DNA of 64,000 nucleotides from an uncultured Lachnospiraceae bacterium (lineage in GTDB: Bacteria; Bacillota; Clostridia; Lachnospirales; Lachnospiraceae): contig CATOOV010000002.1 in assembly GCA_951801955.1 (NCBI GenBank), positions 1-64,000 of the forward strand. The letters run 5' to 3'. Shown one piece after another: positions 1 to 7,231 of the stretch (the stretch's first letter is position 1; every line of letters begins with the position of its first letter). The notes beneath the pieces are model-generated. The model ran no database searches, had not been told where the DNA came from, and saw only the letters and a list, made by a program, of their open reading frames with translations. The position numbers were made by a program, and so were the translations under genes.

Positions 1-187
1 GTATTAAAGTACGCCCTTTTTTAATTTAAGCAAACATTTCCGACAGAACAGATCAAATATGACCATAAAAAAGGCAAAAAGAAAGCTGCCGCTTCACGAT
101 TATTCAATCGTTAAAGCGACAGCCCCAATTTTCAAAATAGGTGAATAAAATTTCTGTTCGCAGGGAATACTAAAAAGTTTGCCCGAA
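1..187. other. Left edge, no gene seen, flank of IS insertion
   Basis: No open frame with a start and ribosome binding site is visible here. The stretch holds one imperfect hairpin (listed separately) and ends with the left copy of the 9-bp duplication TTGCCCGAA at 179-187. It probably belongs to the same decayed mobile element as 1620-5380. Confidence 0.5.
68..123 (-). terminator. Rho-independent terminator-like hairpin, minus direction
   Basis: The arms at 85-101 and 106-123 (GCTGCCGCTTcACGATT against AATCGTtaAAGCGaCAGC) pair with few mismatches. Read on the minus strand, the stem is followed by a T-rich tract (complement of 68-84). No minus-strand gene remains directly upstream, so it is probably orphaned by the IS insertion. 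Confidence 0.5.
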
Positions 188-1610
188 TTTGAGTTTCCCC
201 ATTTTTAGAATGCAGATGCCCCGGTATCCTCTATTTTAAAGTGTTCAAACAGATTCATCTGCTGTGATTTGACTTTTTTCGTAAGAAAGGCCTGTATGCC
301 TGTCCGGCTCATGCCCAGAACGCGATTTATTGCATAGCCTAATGCATAAAAAATGAACCTTGGAACCCCATAAATACGTTTGGAGCATTCCTTTAATTCT
401 TCCAGAAAAATACTTTCCCTGTGGATGGATGATGTAAGACTGATATATCCTGCCGCAAGGGTGGCAAAAAAATTCAGGCTGCGGATAGACTGCAGGGACA
501 TTACCCGCAGATCTTCCAGTTCAAACTGCTGTTTCTTGAACTTGAAATATTCCTCAATCCGCCACCTAAGCAGGTACACTTTGGCGATGATGTGGCACAG
601 CTTTTTCTTTTCCTGCATGTTCAAATTGGATAGCAGGAGCATGGGTTCCTCACCAAAGCCATACACTACTGTCAGCACCAGTTCTTTGGCTGGGAATTCA
701 CAGAGCCGTACAGGTATGCAGTTCATTTTGCACTGAACGTTCCTGCCACTTTTATCTTTAAAATCCATGCGGTAAGCCCCTTTATATTTTAATGCCACAT
801 CCATGATGTTGCATGTCTTCCCATTACAGATGACATTCCGGTTCTTTTTGGCGCGGATGACAAAACGCTCCCCGCGTTTTAAGAAATAGCGGTAATAGTC
901 ATTGGCATCAAATCCGCGGTCGAGGGTACGGACACATTTCGGGCTGAAGTTTTCAGAAAGGGACCCAAGGCAGCACAGATTTTCATAGGTTTCACTTACA
1001 AACCCTTCTTCTGCCGCCGAGAATACTTTCTCATAGACTGGGAGGGGCATCTTCCCAGACTCAGACAGCACGGCAGCTTCAATTGTCAAATAGCCCTGTG
1101 TGATCTCACCGGTGCTCCCATCACGTATTTCGGAGAGTGCCTCAAGCTTTCTGCTTGCCGGTTTTGCGATATCTGAGTTGTCAATGACAATCACAGCATA
1201 ATCCTCTTTGGCATGCTGTTTTACAAGAGAAAGATAATCCTGCATCACAGCCTGCTTTTCATCAAAGGAATTCAAGTTTCGGGACAATCGGTCAATCGTC
1301 TTTTTCAGCGTGATGTCTTCTTTCAGGGAGCGGGCGATTTCGCTCAGGTGCAGTTTGTTTCCTGCAAGTATGCCATAAACCATCTGATAGACAAACTTCT
1401 GCTGTGGGCATTTCAACTTCTGTGAAATTTTTACGGAAAAATTTGTAAAATCCCTTTTAATTTCATATCCCAATCTGTTATAATTAATCATGCAAAAACA
1501 CTCCTTTGTTTGGTTATTTGTGGTGATTTAATTATAACATTTAGGATGTGTTTTTGCATTTTTTATTTTTTTGATAAAATCAGTTGGTAGAAAAAATGGG
1601 GAAACTCAAA
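188..1610 (-). mobile_element. IS4-family insertion sequence, complete, with 9-bp target duplication
   Basis: Perfect 19-bp terminal inverted repeats lie at 188-206 (TTTGAGTTTCCCCATTTTT) and 1592-1610. The 1423-bp element is bounded by direct repeats TTGCCCGAA at 179-187 and 1611-1619. It encodes one DDE transposase on the minus strand. Intact ends, an intact duplication and an unbroken transposase frame indicate a fairly recent insertion. The target was the non-coding leader of a mobilization region. Removing the IS and one duplicate restores continuous DNA running into a TTGACA motif at 1623-1628. Confidence 0.93.
205..1491 (-). CDS. IS4-family DDE transposase
   Basis: This 428-residue transposase catalyses cut-and-paste movement of the surrounding element. 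Visible catalytic signatures are an acidic residue in the VIDNSD stretch (about residue 103), the second aspartate in TLDRGFD (about residue 188), and a C-terminal YLLRWRIEEYFKFKK stretch. That last stretch matches the IS4 signature Y-x2-R-x3-E-x6-K. The length is normal for the family and the frame is intact. The start is the ATG at 1489-1491, preceded by AAGGAG. The stop lies just inside the left inverted repeat, as usual for compact IS elements. It is very likely functional. Confidence 0.93.
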   Translation of the reverse strand: MINYNRLGYEIKRDFTNFSVKISQKLKCPQQKFVYQMVYGILAGNKLHLSEIARSLKEDITLKKTIDRLSRNLNSFDEKQAVMQDYLSLVKQHAKEDYAVIVIDNSDIAKPASRKLEALSEIRDGSTGEITQGYLTIEAAVLSESGKMPLPVYEKVFSAAEEGFVSETYENLCCLGSLSENFSPKCVRTLDRGFDANDYYRYFLKRGERFVIRAKKNRNVICNGKTCNIMDVALKYKGAYRMDFKDKSGRNVQCKMNCIPVRLCEFPAKELVLTVVYGFGEEPMLLLSNLNMQEKKKLCHIIAKVYLLRWRIEEYFKFKKQQFELEDLRVMSLQSIRSLNFFATLAAGYISLTSSIHRESIFLEELKECSKRIYGVPRFIFYALGYAINRVLGMSRTGIQAFLTKKVKSQQMNLFEHFKIEDTGASAF

Positions 1611-1619
1611 TTGCCCGAA

Positions 1620-2276
1620 ATATTGACATGGGTGCAGCCGCTATGGTATTCTAAAATACCCGTGAGGGAATTGGAAGATTGAAAATGAAATAACACATAG
1701 ATGGAAGAATGGAATGCCAGCCAACGGAAAAGGCTGACCGCCGCCGAAAATATGCTGCCTTTTTCGGCTGGTGTATGGCAGCAAGGTTTTGAATCCCAAA
1801 GCCGTTACATAGCATTGCGAATCCGGGCAGGAGAAATCTCTCCTGTCATTCGTGGTGTCGTGTGACGGCTTTTTTCATTTATCCAAAAGTCAAGAGAAAT
1901 AAAATCCAGAACGGAGGTGCAGGGACATAGGATTTTATTTTCGGCGGGTAAGACAGGTATGGAAGAATGCCGCTGCACAGGAAATAGGGTTCCCGAAAAG
2001 TCGTCAGACTTTTTGGGAGAAGGAGGAGCAGTGAAGTGAGTGATTTTCCGTGCCTGCACGGAAATGAGCGATACGGAACTTGTGACGATGCGTCCACAGA
2101 GATAGCAAGCATCGGATTGTGTCAGCCACAATCCCGCCCACACAAAACAAGTGGGCATAACTTACCCAGGGGACGTCTCCGCTCCGCTGCGGTCCGCGCT
2201 GGACAGACGTCCACTGGACGTCTAGCGCCCCTGAATACCCCGAAGAAAGAAAAATAAGACTGGAGGATTGGAGAAA
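1620..2276 (+). other. Structured non-coding leader of a mobilization module
   Basis: No convincing gene is present in these roughly 650 bases. The short frames seen on both strands lack ribosome binding sites and run through hairpins. Several stem-loops occur, for example GCCGAAAA/TTTTTCGGC near 1743-1770, AGGAGA/TCTCCT near 1830-1845 and AAAAGTC/GACTTTT near 1996-2013. A promoter-like TTGACA (1623-1628), 18-base spacer and TATTCT (1647-1652) start right after the IS. The mobC-like gene lies downstream. The stretch looks like the leader and transfer-origin zone of a Firmicute integrative/mobilizable element. Confidence 0.5.
2125..2250 (+). other. Candidate origin of transfer (oriT-like)
   Basis: Directly upstream of the mobC-like gene lies a cluster of inverted repeats: CCCAC(ACAAAACAA)GTGGG near 2139-2157 and several GGACGTCT/AGACGTCC arms at about 2170-2225. 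Relaxosome accessory genes of this type usually sit next to oriT. The assignment rests on position and repeat content only. No nick site can be proved from the sequence. Confidence 0.35.
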
Positions 2277-2663
2277 ATGAGCAGAGAAAAATCAGAAAAG
2301 GACGTGCGGAATGTTCCGATTACCGTCCGATTGAATGAGGAAGAACATGAAAAATTAAAGCAGTGCGCCGCCGCTTGCGGTCTGTCCGCAGCAGAATTTA
2401 TGCGTCAGTTATGCAAGGGAAACGCCCCGCAGCCAAAGCCTAAAATCGAGTTTTGGGAACTGTTAAATAGGCTCTATGAGGTGCATGACGCTTTCAAGAA
2501 GTGTGTTCCTTACTATCCAACCGCCGCTGAAATCTGCAAGGAGATTGAGGATTTTATTTCACAAGTTCATCGGCTCTGCGTCTGTGCGTCTGGCTCTGTG
2601 ATGACAATTATTCGTAAATTCTTTACATCAATTAAGGCTTCCTGCTTGCATTTCGGACAGTAA
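2277..2663 (+). pseudogene. mobC-like relaxosome protein, 3' end replaced
   Basis: MobC-type proteins are ribbon-helix-helix accessory factors that help a relaxase open the oriT of mobilizable elements. The first ~96 residues fit the family (VPITVRLNEEEHEKLK, CGLSAAEFMRQL, YEVHDAFKKCVPYYPTAAEICKEIEDF). After about position 2564 the frame runs antisense through the end of the neighbouring KTR gene, and the natural C-terminus is lost. The start is the ATG at 2277 behind GGAGG at 2262-2266, not the earlier TTG. No relaxase follows, so it is a relic of a rearranged mobilizable element. Confidence 0.75.
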
Positions 2664-2755
2664 AGAGGATAGTTTTTTAAAACCGTATCTTCTCTGATTC
2701 TGTCACGGGTTTTGCCGCCGCAAATGGGGCAAAGTATCCATTCATTTTTATTCAT
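2567..2755 (-). CDS. Cysteine-rich KTR-domain small protein
   Basis: This is a 62-residue protein with two CxxC knuckles (CPICGGKTR and YCPKCKQEA), expected to bind one metal ion, and the family-typical ending TEPDAQTQSR. Such proteins are common cargo of Firmicute conjugative and mobilizable elements. Their function is unknown to me. The start is the ATG at 2753-2755, preceded by GGGGGA. The in-frame TTG upstream at 2768-2770 overlaps that ribosome binding site and is not used here. It is the last gene after the MerR/ABC operon on the same strand, and its 3' end abuts the truncated mobC. Confidence 0.8.
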   Translation of the reverse strand: MNKNEWILCPICGGKTRDRIREDTVLKNYPLYCPKCKQEALIDVKNLRIIVITEPDAQTQSR

Positions 2756-2770
2756 ACGGTTGTCCCCCAA

Positions 2771-3487
2771 CTATTTCGATTTCTGTTTCTTCAAAAGTAT
2801 TCCACATACAATTACCGCCATAAAAAAGACAAGGATTAGATACCACAGATTTTCAAGGCAAAAGCCCTTATCCAACATCAACCGGTATCCACAGGAAGCG
2901 GGGAAAATACGCCCGGTAATTTTAAGAAAATCGGGTAACAAATCAATGGGGAACATAATCCCCGAAAGCATAATTGAAGGCAGAAACACTAACTGCGCTG
3001 TCATCGTCAATTTCGCTTGATTTTTTATAATCAATCCTAAAATACTTCCAATGCTTAATGACGCAATAATATATATGGCAAGTGCAAAAAAGAAAATCGG
3101 AAGCTGTGCTGGTAAATCCGCTTTAAATAGCACGGGGGCCAGCAGCACTATCACAGCACAGGCAATCATCAAATGTATAAATGCGGAAAGAAACATTGTA
3201 ACAAGACCTAGATAGATAGGGATTCCGTTTGCTTTATAGACTTTGTTTATGTCACTTCCATAAGTTTCAATCAACGATGGCGGCAGTCCAATAAACGCCC
3301 CCATTGAAACACTCATCACAATCATAGATTGGCTAAGCGTACTTCTCATATCGGGCATAACAGAAGTGAAAATACCGCCCATAAGAAGAAAGAATATAAG
3401 CGGAATGATATAGCAGGTGACTAACAAAGATTTGCTTCGTATATCCAATTTCCACTGTAACGCAACGCCATATAAAAACCCACTCAT
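2771..3487 (-). CDS. ABC-2 type transporter permease
   Basis: This 238-residue integral membrane protein has about six hydrophobic segments and is the membrane half of the exporter encoded with the upstream ATPase. ABC-2 permeases of this size usually export drugs, peptides or antibiotics. The substrate cannot be read from the sequence. The start ATG overlaps the ATPase stop by 4 bases, implying translational coupling. It is the third gene of a MerR-ATPase-permease operon, which suggests induction of efflux by the substrate sensed by the MerR protein. Confidence 0.88.
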   Translation of the reverse strand: MSGFLYGVALQWKLDIRSKSLLVTCYIIPLIFFLLMGGIFTSVMPDMRSTLSQSMIVMSVSMGAFIGLPPSLIETYGSDINKVYKANGIPIYLGLVTMFLSAFIHLMIACAVIVLLAPVLFKADLPAQLPIFFFALAIYIIASLSIGSILGLIIKNQAKLTMTAQLVFLPSIMLSGIMFPIDLLPDFLKITGRIFPASCGYRLMLDKGFCLENLWYLILVFFMAVIVCGILLKKQKSK

Positions 3488-4302
3488 TCTGCTTCCCTCC
3501 TCGTCATTTCCATAAAATGCTGTTCCAGTGTGCCACGGTCAACTTTAATATCTAACACATGAATTCCCTTTTGTTTCAACTCGCCAAGCAGAGAAATCAA
3601 AGTATCTTCAATATTGTCCGTTTCAAAAGTACTGTCCCCTTGCAGCGTTTTGATATGGATAAAATATTTTTTTCCAACCTTGTCTGTAAGTTCCGAAGCT
3701 GTGCCGCAAAAAACAATATTTCCGTGATTTAAAATGGCAATACGATCACATAAGGTTTCTACCTCCGCCATATCATGGCTTGCCAAGACAATTGTTTTTC
3801 CTTGTGATTTGAGCTTGCGTATTTGCTCATGAAGCAAAAACCTGCCCTCGACATCAAGTCCCGCAGTCGGCTCATCGAGGAAAATAATATCTGGATTGCT
3901 GATAAGCGCAAGGGCAAGATGTAGACGCCTTTTTTGCCCCGTGGATAGTTGGACATACTGCTTTTTCTCAATTTCTTTGATACCAAGAGTATGAAGCATA
4001 GAATAGTCAATCTTTGCTGTATTCCATTTTGCAAACAGCTTTATAGCCTCCATAGGTTTGATGTGAGCGGGCAAAGATGATGATTGCAGCTGAATACCCA
4101 TTTTCCCATTTACGATAATTGTACCGCTGTCGTATTTCTTCAAACCCTCGATACATTCCAGAGATGTCGTTTTTCCTGCTCCATTTACGCCAAGCAGAGA
4201 AAATACTTCTCCTTTTTCGATTTGAAAATTAAGTCCCTTAAGAACAATATGGCTACCATAGCTTTTCCTTAGCTCATTAACTTGTATTGCATGGTTCATC
4301 AT
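3484..4302 (-). CDS. ABC transporter ATP-binding protein
   Basis: This 272-residue nucleotide-binding subunit powers the neighbouring permease. It has Walker A GVNGAGKTTS (about residue 39), the signature LSTGQKRRL (about residue 118), Walker B IIFLDEPTAGLD (about residue 138) and the H-loop ASHDM (about residue 173). The C-terminal ~60 residues are an extension often seen in multidrug or bacteriocin exporter ATPases. It overlaps the MerR gene stop by 4 bases and the permease start by 4 bases, so the three are one transcript. All catalytic motifs are intact. Confidence 0.92.
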   Translation of the reverse strand: MMNHAIQVNELRKSYGSHIVLKGLNFQIEKGEVFSLLGVNGAGKTTSLECIEGLKKYDSGTIIVNGKMGIQLQSSSLPAHIKPMEAIKLFAKWNTAKIDYSMLHTLGIKEIEKKQYVQLSTGQKRRLHLALALISNPDIIFLDEPTAGLDVEGRFLLHEQIRKLKSQGKTIVLASHDMAEVETLCDRIAILNHGNIVFCGTASELTDKVGKKYFIHIKTLQGDSTFETDNIEDTLISLLGELKQKGIHVLDIKVDRGTLEQHFMEMTRREAE

Positions 4303-5096
4303 TCCACCTCCTCAAATGGATTTACTCCGAGTTTTGAAAAGAAAACTTGCAAAGCTGGCTCTAAATAATCGTTTACTATTTTTTGTCTTTCTTCCCAAGC
4401 ATTTGTAGCAGTATCAATATTGCCTATTTCCATCAATTTCGGCAGCATACTCATATCGCCGTCTGTAAATTCCATAATCAAGCCCCAATATTCTTTTACA
4501 ACCTGCTGACACTTTTCACTTTCGGGGAGCACATTTTCCTTTTGAAGTTGTACGATTTCATCACTCAAACGATTAAATCTGTCCATAAAATCCAAACCAC
4601 TTTCTCTGTCGAATTGATTACGGATATGGTCAAGCGTATCGTCATCGAAACGCTTAATAAGATAGTATGAGTCATTTTTTATTTGCAGATTGACAATAAT
4701 ATCTGCATATTTCTTAAAATTGACTGTCCGCATTTGTAACACTTCTGTTTTTAACTGTTCGATTGCTGTCAAAGAATCTGTTAGCTGTTCTATTTTCTCT
4801 CGTATGCTATCTGCCTGTTGGGTAAGGGCAGTTGCCACATCAGTCGGTGTTTCTAAAGAAATTAAGCGTCGTTTTATATCATCCAAAGAAAATCCTAATG
4901 ATTTCAAGGACAAAATCTGATGAAGTGTAACTAAATCTTTATTCGTATAAAGCCTGCGCCCACCCTCACTTTCTGCTGATGGAGAGAGTAATCCCTCTTT
5001 GTCGTAATACTGCAAAGTTCGGACAGTTGTTCCCATTTTCTTCGCAACTTCTCCAACTGTCATATATCCATCTGGAATTGCCCTGTATTTTGCCAT
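4299..5096 (-). CDS. MerR-family transcriptional regulator
   Basis: This 265-residue regulator has an N-terminal winged helix-turn-helix typical of MerR (YMTVGEVAKKMGTTVRTLQYYDKEGLL), then a dimerization helix and a long C-terminal effector domain (about residues 120-265). MerR proteins bind the over-long spacer of their promoter and untwist it when the ligand is bound. Exactly such a promoter lies upstream. AGGAGG at 5106-5111 precedes the ATG. As the first gene of the ABC operon it probably controls itself and the exporter in response to the exported compound (inference). Confidence 0.92.
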   Translation of the reverse strand: MAKYRAIPDGYMTVGEVAKKMGTTVRTLQYYDKEGLLSPSAESEGGRRLYTNKDLVTLHQILSLKSLGFSLDDIKRRLISLETPTDVATALTQQADSIREKIEQLTDSLTAIEQLKTEVLQMRTVNFKKYADIIVNLQIKNDSYYLIKRFDDDTLDHIRNQFDRESGLDFMDRFNRLSDEIVQLQKENVLPESEKCQQVVKEYWGLIMEFTDGDMSMLPKLMEIGNIDTATNAWEERQKIVNDYLEPALQVFFSKLGVNPFEEVE

Positions 5097-5118
5097 AGTC
5101 CTTTACCTCCTGAAACGT

Positions 5119-5149
5119 ATTATAAATCATTACGCAACGTAACAAGCAA
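5119..5149 (-). promoter_or_regulatory. MerR-type promoter, 19-bp spacer with operator dyad
   Basis: On the minus strand, -35 TTGCTT (5144-5149) and -10 TATAAT (5119-5124) are separated by 19 bases instead of 17. The spacer contains the perfect dyad TTACG-TTG-CGTAA (complement of 5130-5142). An elongated spacer with a central palindrome is the hallmark of MerR-activated promoters. It lies 23 bases upstream of the MerR start. Confidence 0.85.
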
Positions 5150-5170
5150 GACCTTTTTGGAAAATTTTTA

Positions 5171-5199
5171 GGCGGCAAGATTTCTTTGCCGCCTTTTTG
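5171..5199 (+). terminator. Rho-independent terminator-like hairpin
   Basis: The stem GGCGGCAA (5171-5178) pairs with TTGCCGCC (5186-5193) and is followed by TTTTT on the plus strand. It lies between the MerR promoter and the gene fragment at 5203-5385. Confidence 0.7.
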
Positions 5200-5202
5200 T
5201 AC

Positions 5203-5385
5203 TTATGCAGAAATGATTTCCTCGTTTACAATCTCTCTCGCACAAGCCCTTATGTTACCTAGCTGTCCTGTCCATTCTAAGGCATTTTTTCCTTTAGGCG
5301 TTCCGTTATGCCCTGTGCCTGTTTCATACCCTCTATGAGCCTGTGGGAGCGTTCCTGTGCCTGCCTGTTTGTGTTTACCCAAAAT
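5203..5385 (-). pseudogene. C-terminal remnant of a mobile-element gene, frameshifted
   Basis: On the minus strand a coherent protein tail reads NRQAQERSHRLIEGMKQAQG...RLKEK in one frame. It continues in a second frame as ALEWTGQLGNIRACAREIVNEEI... to a TAA stop at 5203-5205. The frame change lies at an A6 run near 5285. The sequence resembles the tail of a mobilization or plasmid-type protein, but I cannot name the family with certainty. The 5' part is missing: around 5385 the sequence changes to the promoter of the next gene. This marks the right boundary of the decayed element. Confidence 0.55.
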
Positions 5386-5413
5386 TGACAAAACATGGGG
5401 AATGGGGTATAGT
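5385..5413 (+). promoter_or_regulatory. Sigma-A-type promoter for the secreted protein gene
   Basis: TTGACA (5385-5390), a 17-base spacer and TATAGT (5408-5413) lie 35 bases upstream of the start codon. The -35 box begins at the boundary with the mobile-element remnant. Confidence 0.75.
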
Positions 5414-5448
5414 AGAGCTTAATGAAGTAATAAAGAAGGGAGAAAATT

Positions 5449-6348
5449 ATGGAGAAACAAAAGAAATTAGGTTTATTAGGCATTTTGATGTTTTGTGTTC
5501 TGGCAGGTATCTGCTTTGCCCATCCGATAAAGGCCGAAGCCGCGGCATTTAAAACAATTGTTTTTGCCAATGAAAAACGGGAGAAAGTAGGGGGTTATTA
5601 TCTTTGGAGGGCGTCCGATGGTAGTGCGCTCTATGTTTCCAAATCCAAGACAGGAAAGGGAAAAATAATTGCCAAATCTTCTAAGGGTGTATTCAATGAA
5701 GAAGTACTATCCAACGGTTCTTTGGTTTATTATACTTATTATAGCAATAACAGCCATGATGATAACGGGCAAATTTATTCTGTAAAAATCGATGGAAAAA
5801 ACCGTAAATACATTGGTAAAGTGAAATATGCGTATAGGATTCAAGCATACTATAATGGAAATTTATATATTTGGGACGCCGATTGGCCAAACAATAGTAT
5901 TTATCGTTTGAATATAAAAACGGGCAAGGTGAAATGTATACAAAAAAGTGCTATGCTATGTGACCAATATAAGCACTATTTACTCATTCGCAACATTAAC
6001 AAATTTGATGGGAAATATAGCAACGCATATATTTATAACTGTAAAACAAGAAAATCCATCAAAATCAGCAATAAAGTTTTCAGTGGGCTAAATTTTGTGT
6101 CAGGAAAAGTATATTATGCGGAAAAAGTCAATAACAAGTCTATCAGCATAAAAAGTTGCAGCCTGACTGGTAAAAGTAAAAAGACCCTTGTAAGGAAACT
6201 TTCTGCAAATCTGCATAATACAGGAAAAATTACTTCTAGATATGTGTATTACATGAATCCTGAAGCTAGTAAATGTTATCGTTACGATATGAAGACGAAA
6301 AAGTCAAAGAAAATCAGTCAAAAGGCATATGAGGGGGATGGATTATAA
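5449..6348 (+). CDS. Secreted protein, DUF5050-like propeller repeats
   Basis: This 299-residue protein has a clear signal peptide (basic MEKQKK, hydrophobic core, cleavage near IKAEAAA, about residue 30). The mature part contains repeated segments of the type GxxIYSxKxDGKNxKxI, NLYIWD, IYRLNIKTGK and VYYAEK. These resemble DUF5050-type beta-propeller modules found in extracellular clostridial proteins. It is lysine- and tyrosine-rich and probably sits at the cell surface. GGGAG precedes the ATG, and a consensus promoter is 35 bases upstream. It is monocistronic. The function is unknown. Confidence 0.8.
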   Translation: MEKQKKLGLLGILMFCVLAGICFAHPIKAEAAAFKTIVFANEKREKVGGYYLWRASDGSALYVSKSKTGKGKIIAKSSKGVFNEEVLSNGSLVYYTYYSNNSHDDNGQIYSVKIDGKNRKYIGKVKYAYRIQAYYNGNLYIWDADWPNNSIYRLNIKTGKVKCIQKSAMLCDQYKHYLLIRNINKFDGKYSNAYIYNCKTRKSIKISNKVFSGLNFVSGKVYYAEKVNNKSISIKSCSLTGKSKKTLVRKLSANLHNTGKITSRYVYYMNPEASKCYRYDMKTKKSKKISQKAYEGDGL

Positions 6349-6448
6349 TATGCGGCAGAGAGGAAGACGGCTGTCGTCAGCAAGAACATTTAAACAATTC
6401 TGCGGAAGTAGTAAGCAGTAACAATTCAAAAAGATTTTTCATGGAATA

Positions 6449-6477
6449 TTGCATTTCAAATTTGCATATGCTATAAT
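6449..6477 (+). promoter_or_regulatory. Promoter of the antitoxin-like small RNA
   Basis: TTGCAT (6449-6454), a 17-base spacer and TATAAT (6472-6477). A start point near 6484 would give a small RNA of about 85 nt ending at the terminator with its T-tract at 6561-6568. Confidence 0.7.
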
Positions 6478-6483
6478 GCCAGT

Positions 6484-6568
6484 AGGCAAAAGGATATGAG
6501 CAATCCATTTGAACAAAGAATGAAATCCCCGAACCGTGAGGCAACACAGTCCGGGGATTCTTTTTTTT
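6484..6568 (+). ncRNA. Candidate type I antitoxin RNA (RNA II-like)
   Basis: A strong promoter is followed by about 40 unstructured bases and a rho-independent terminator. The segment 6487-6515 nearly repeats 6671-6702, which is the antisense of the toxin start region (shared AAAAGGATATGAGCA and ATCC-TTTGAACA blocks). The RNA could therefore pair with the toxin mRNA at its translation start as well as through the shared terminator. This matches the arrangement of the enterococcal par locus RNA II. Confidence 0.65.
6524..6568 (+). terminator. Bidirectional terminator shared by toxin mRNA and antitoxin RNA
   Basis: AATCCCCG (6524-6531) pairs with CGGGGATT (6552-6559), followed by C and T8 on the plus strand. 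On the minus strand it lies downstream of the toxin frame, with a weaker T-rich tail. Confidence 0.75.
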
Positions 6569-6596
6569 CTTTTATAGTGGTAAAGCATCCACTAGG

Positions 6597-6689
6597 CTAT
6601 TTGCTGTCCTTGTCGTTTCTGTCAAGCCATTTAACGATGAGGTGGCAAATCACACCGCCAGCAACAGTAACAAAAAGGGATATGAGCAT
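6597..6689 (-). CDS. Small Fst-like type I toxin, 30 residues
   Basis: This predicted 30-residue peptide has one membrane segment (LISLFVTVAGGVICHLIV) followed by KWLDRNDKDSK. That is a hydrophobic helix, a WLD turn and a charged polar tail, as in Fst-family toxins that damage the membrane. AGGAGG lies 13 bases upstream of the ATG. The start codon sits inside a 10-bp hairpin (AAAGGGATAT-GCTC-ATATCCCTTT, complement of 6674-6697), which would limit translation, as known for the fst mRNA. A TATAAT at 6742-6747 on the minus strand would give an mRNA of about 200 nt ending at the shared terminator. Confidence 0.68.
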   Translation of the reverse strand: MLISLFVTVAGGVICHLIVKWLDRNDKDSK

Positions 6690-6806
6690 ATCCCTTTGAA
6701 CACCTCCTCCCGTTGCCAGGTATCGGTCGGACAACAAAAAAATTATATCACAACATATTTGGCCCTGCCGTATTTTTTTCGACAGGCATTCCATTTTGCA
6801 GGCATT

Positions 6807-6838
6807 CAAGAACGCATTCGGCGTTCTTGCTGCGGGTG
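6807..6838 (-). repeat. R2 dispersed repeat, partial copy
   Basis: The hairpin CAAGAACGC-ATTCG-GCGTTCTTG (6807-6829) is followed by CTGCGGGTG. It matches the copies at 10490-10540 and 32338-32390 but lacks their second hairpin. Confidence 0.7.
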
Positions 6839-6839
6839 A

Positions 6840-7231
6840 AGCTTACGACAATTTTGAAATCTTGGTAGATGCTACCGTTTGCAATCCTGACACATATTTC
6901 ATAAGTGACATAATTTTTAACACTTTGAAAGCCACCTTTTGACACCTGAATCCTATAAGAGAAAAGCCCTCTCGGCAGGATGCGTACGTCATACATCGTA
7001 TAACAAGTTTCTTTTCTGAATCTGAAAAATAACCACAATTCTTGAAATCCAAAAGAATCAATTCTGCAAACTATCTTACACACATTACAAAACGGGAAGA
7101 TCGTATCATCTGCTTTTTCACAGGCATCATTTTTTACTAGCCTTATAGCCGCAGTTGTGCTAGAATGAGATAAAAGAGAGTAGGAATGTCCATGACACTC
7201 CTGCAATATAATACGATCAGGAGGATACGAA
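6840..7231. other. Intergenic stretch with R3 repeat, no gene
   Basis: No supported gene. A 165-codon minus-strand frame (to 6748) crosses repeats R2 and R3 and the toxin promoter and has no ribosome binding site. A weak -10-like TAGAAT near 7160 may belong to the downstream sulfhydrylase gene. Confidence 0.5.
6921..7012 (-). repeat. R3 dispersed repeat
   Basis: On the minus strand this shares two blocks with 63075-63227: GAAACTTGTtATaCGATGtATGACGTaCGC and TATAGGATTcaGGTGTCAAAAGGTgG. The second block also occurs at 28135-28158. The reading frames are not conserved between copies, so it is non-coding. Confidence 0.6.

Noticed and set aside
380-736. Plus-strand open frame of 118 codons
   Set aside because: It lies inside the transposase gene on the other strand, has no ribosome binding site and no recognisable protein.
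1805-2257. Three short open frames on both strands in the mobC leader
   Set aside because: They overlap each other and several hairpins, lack ribosome binding sites and match the non-coding leader expected before mobC.
5343-5552. Plus-strand frame reaching into the secreted protein gene
   Set aside because: It reads out of frame through the promoter and signal-peptide region of the gene that starts at 5449.
6496-6839. Plus-strand frames over the toxin locus
   Set aside because: They run antisense to the toxin and through the terminator. The RNA structure explains the sequence better.
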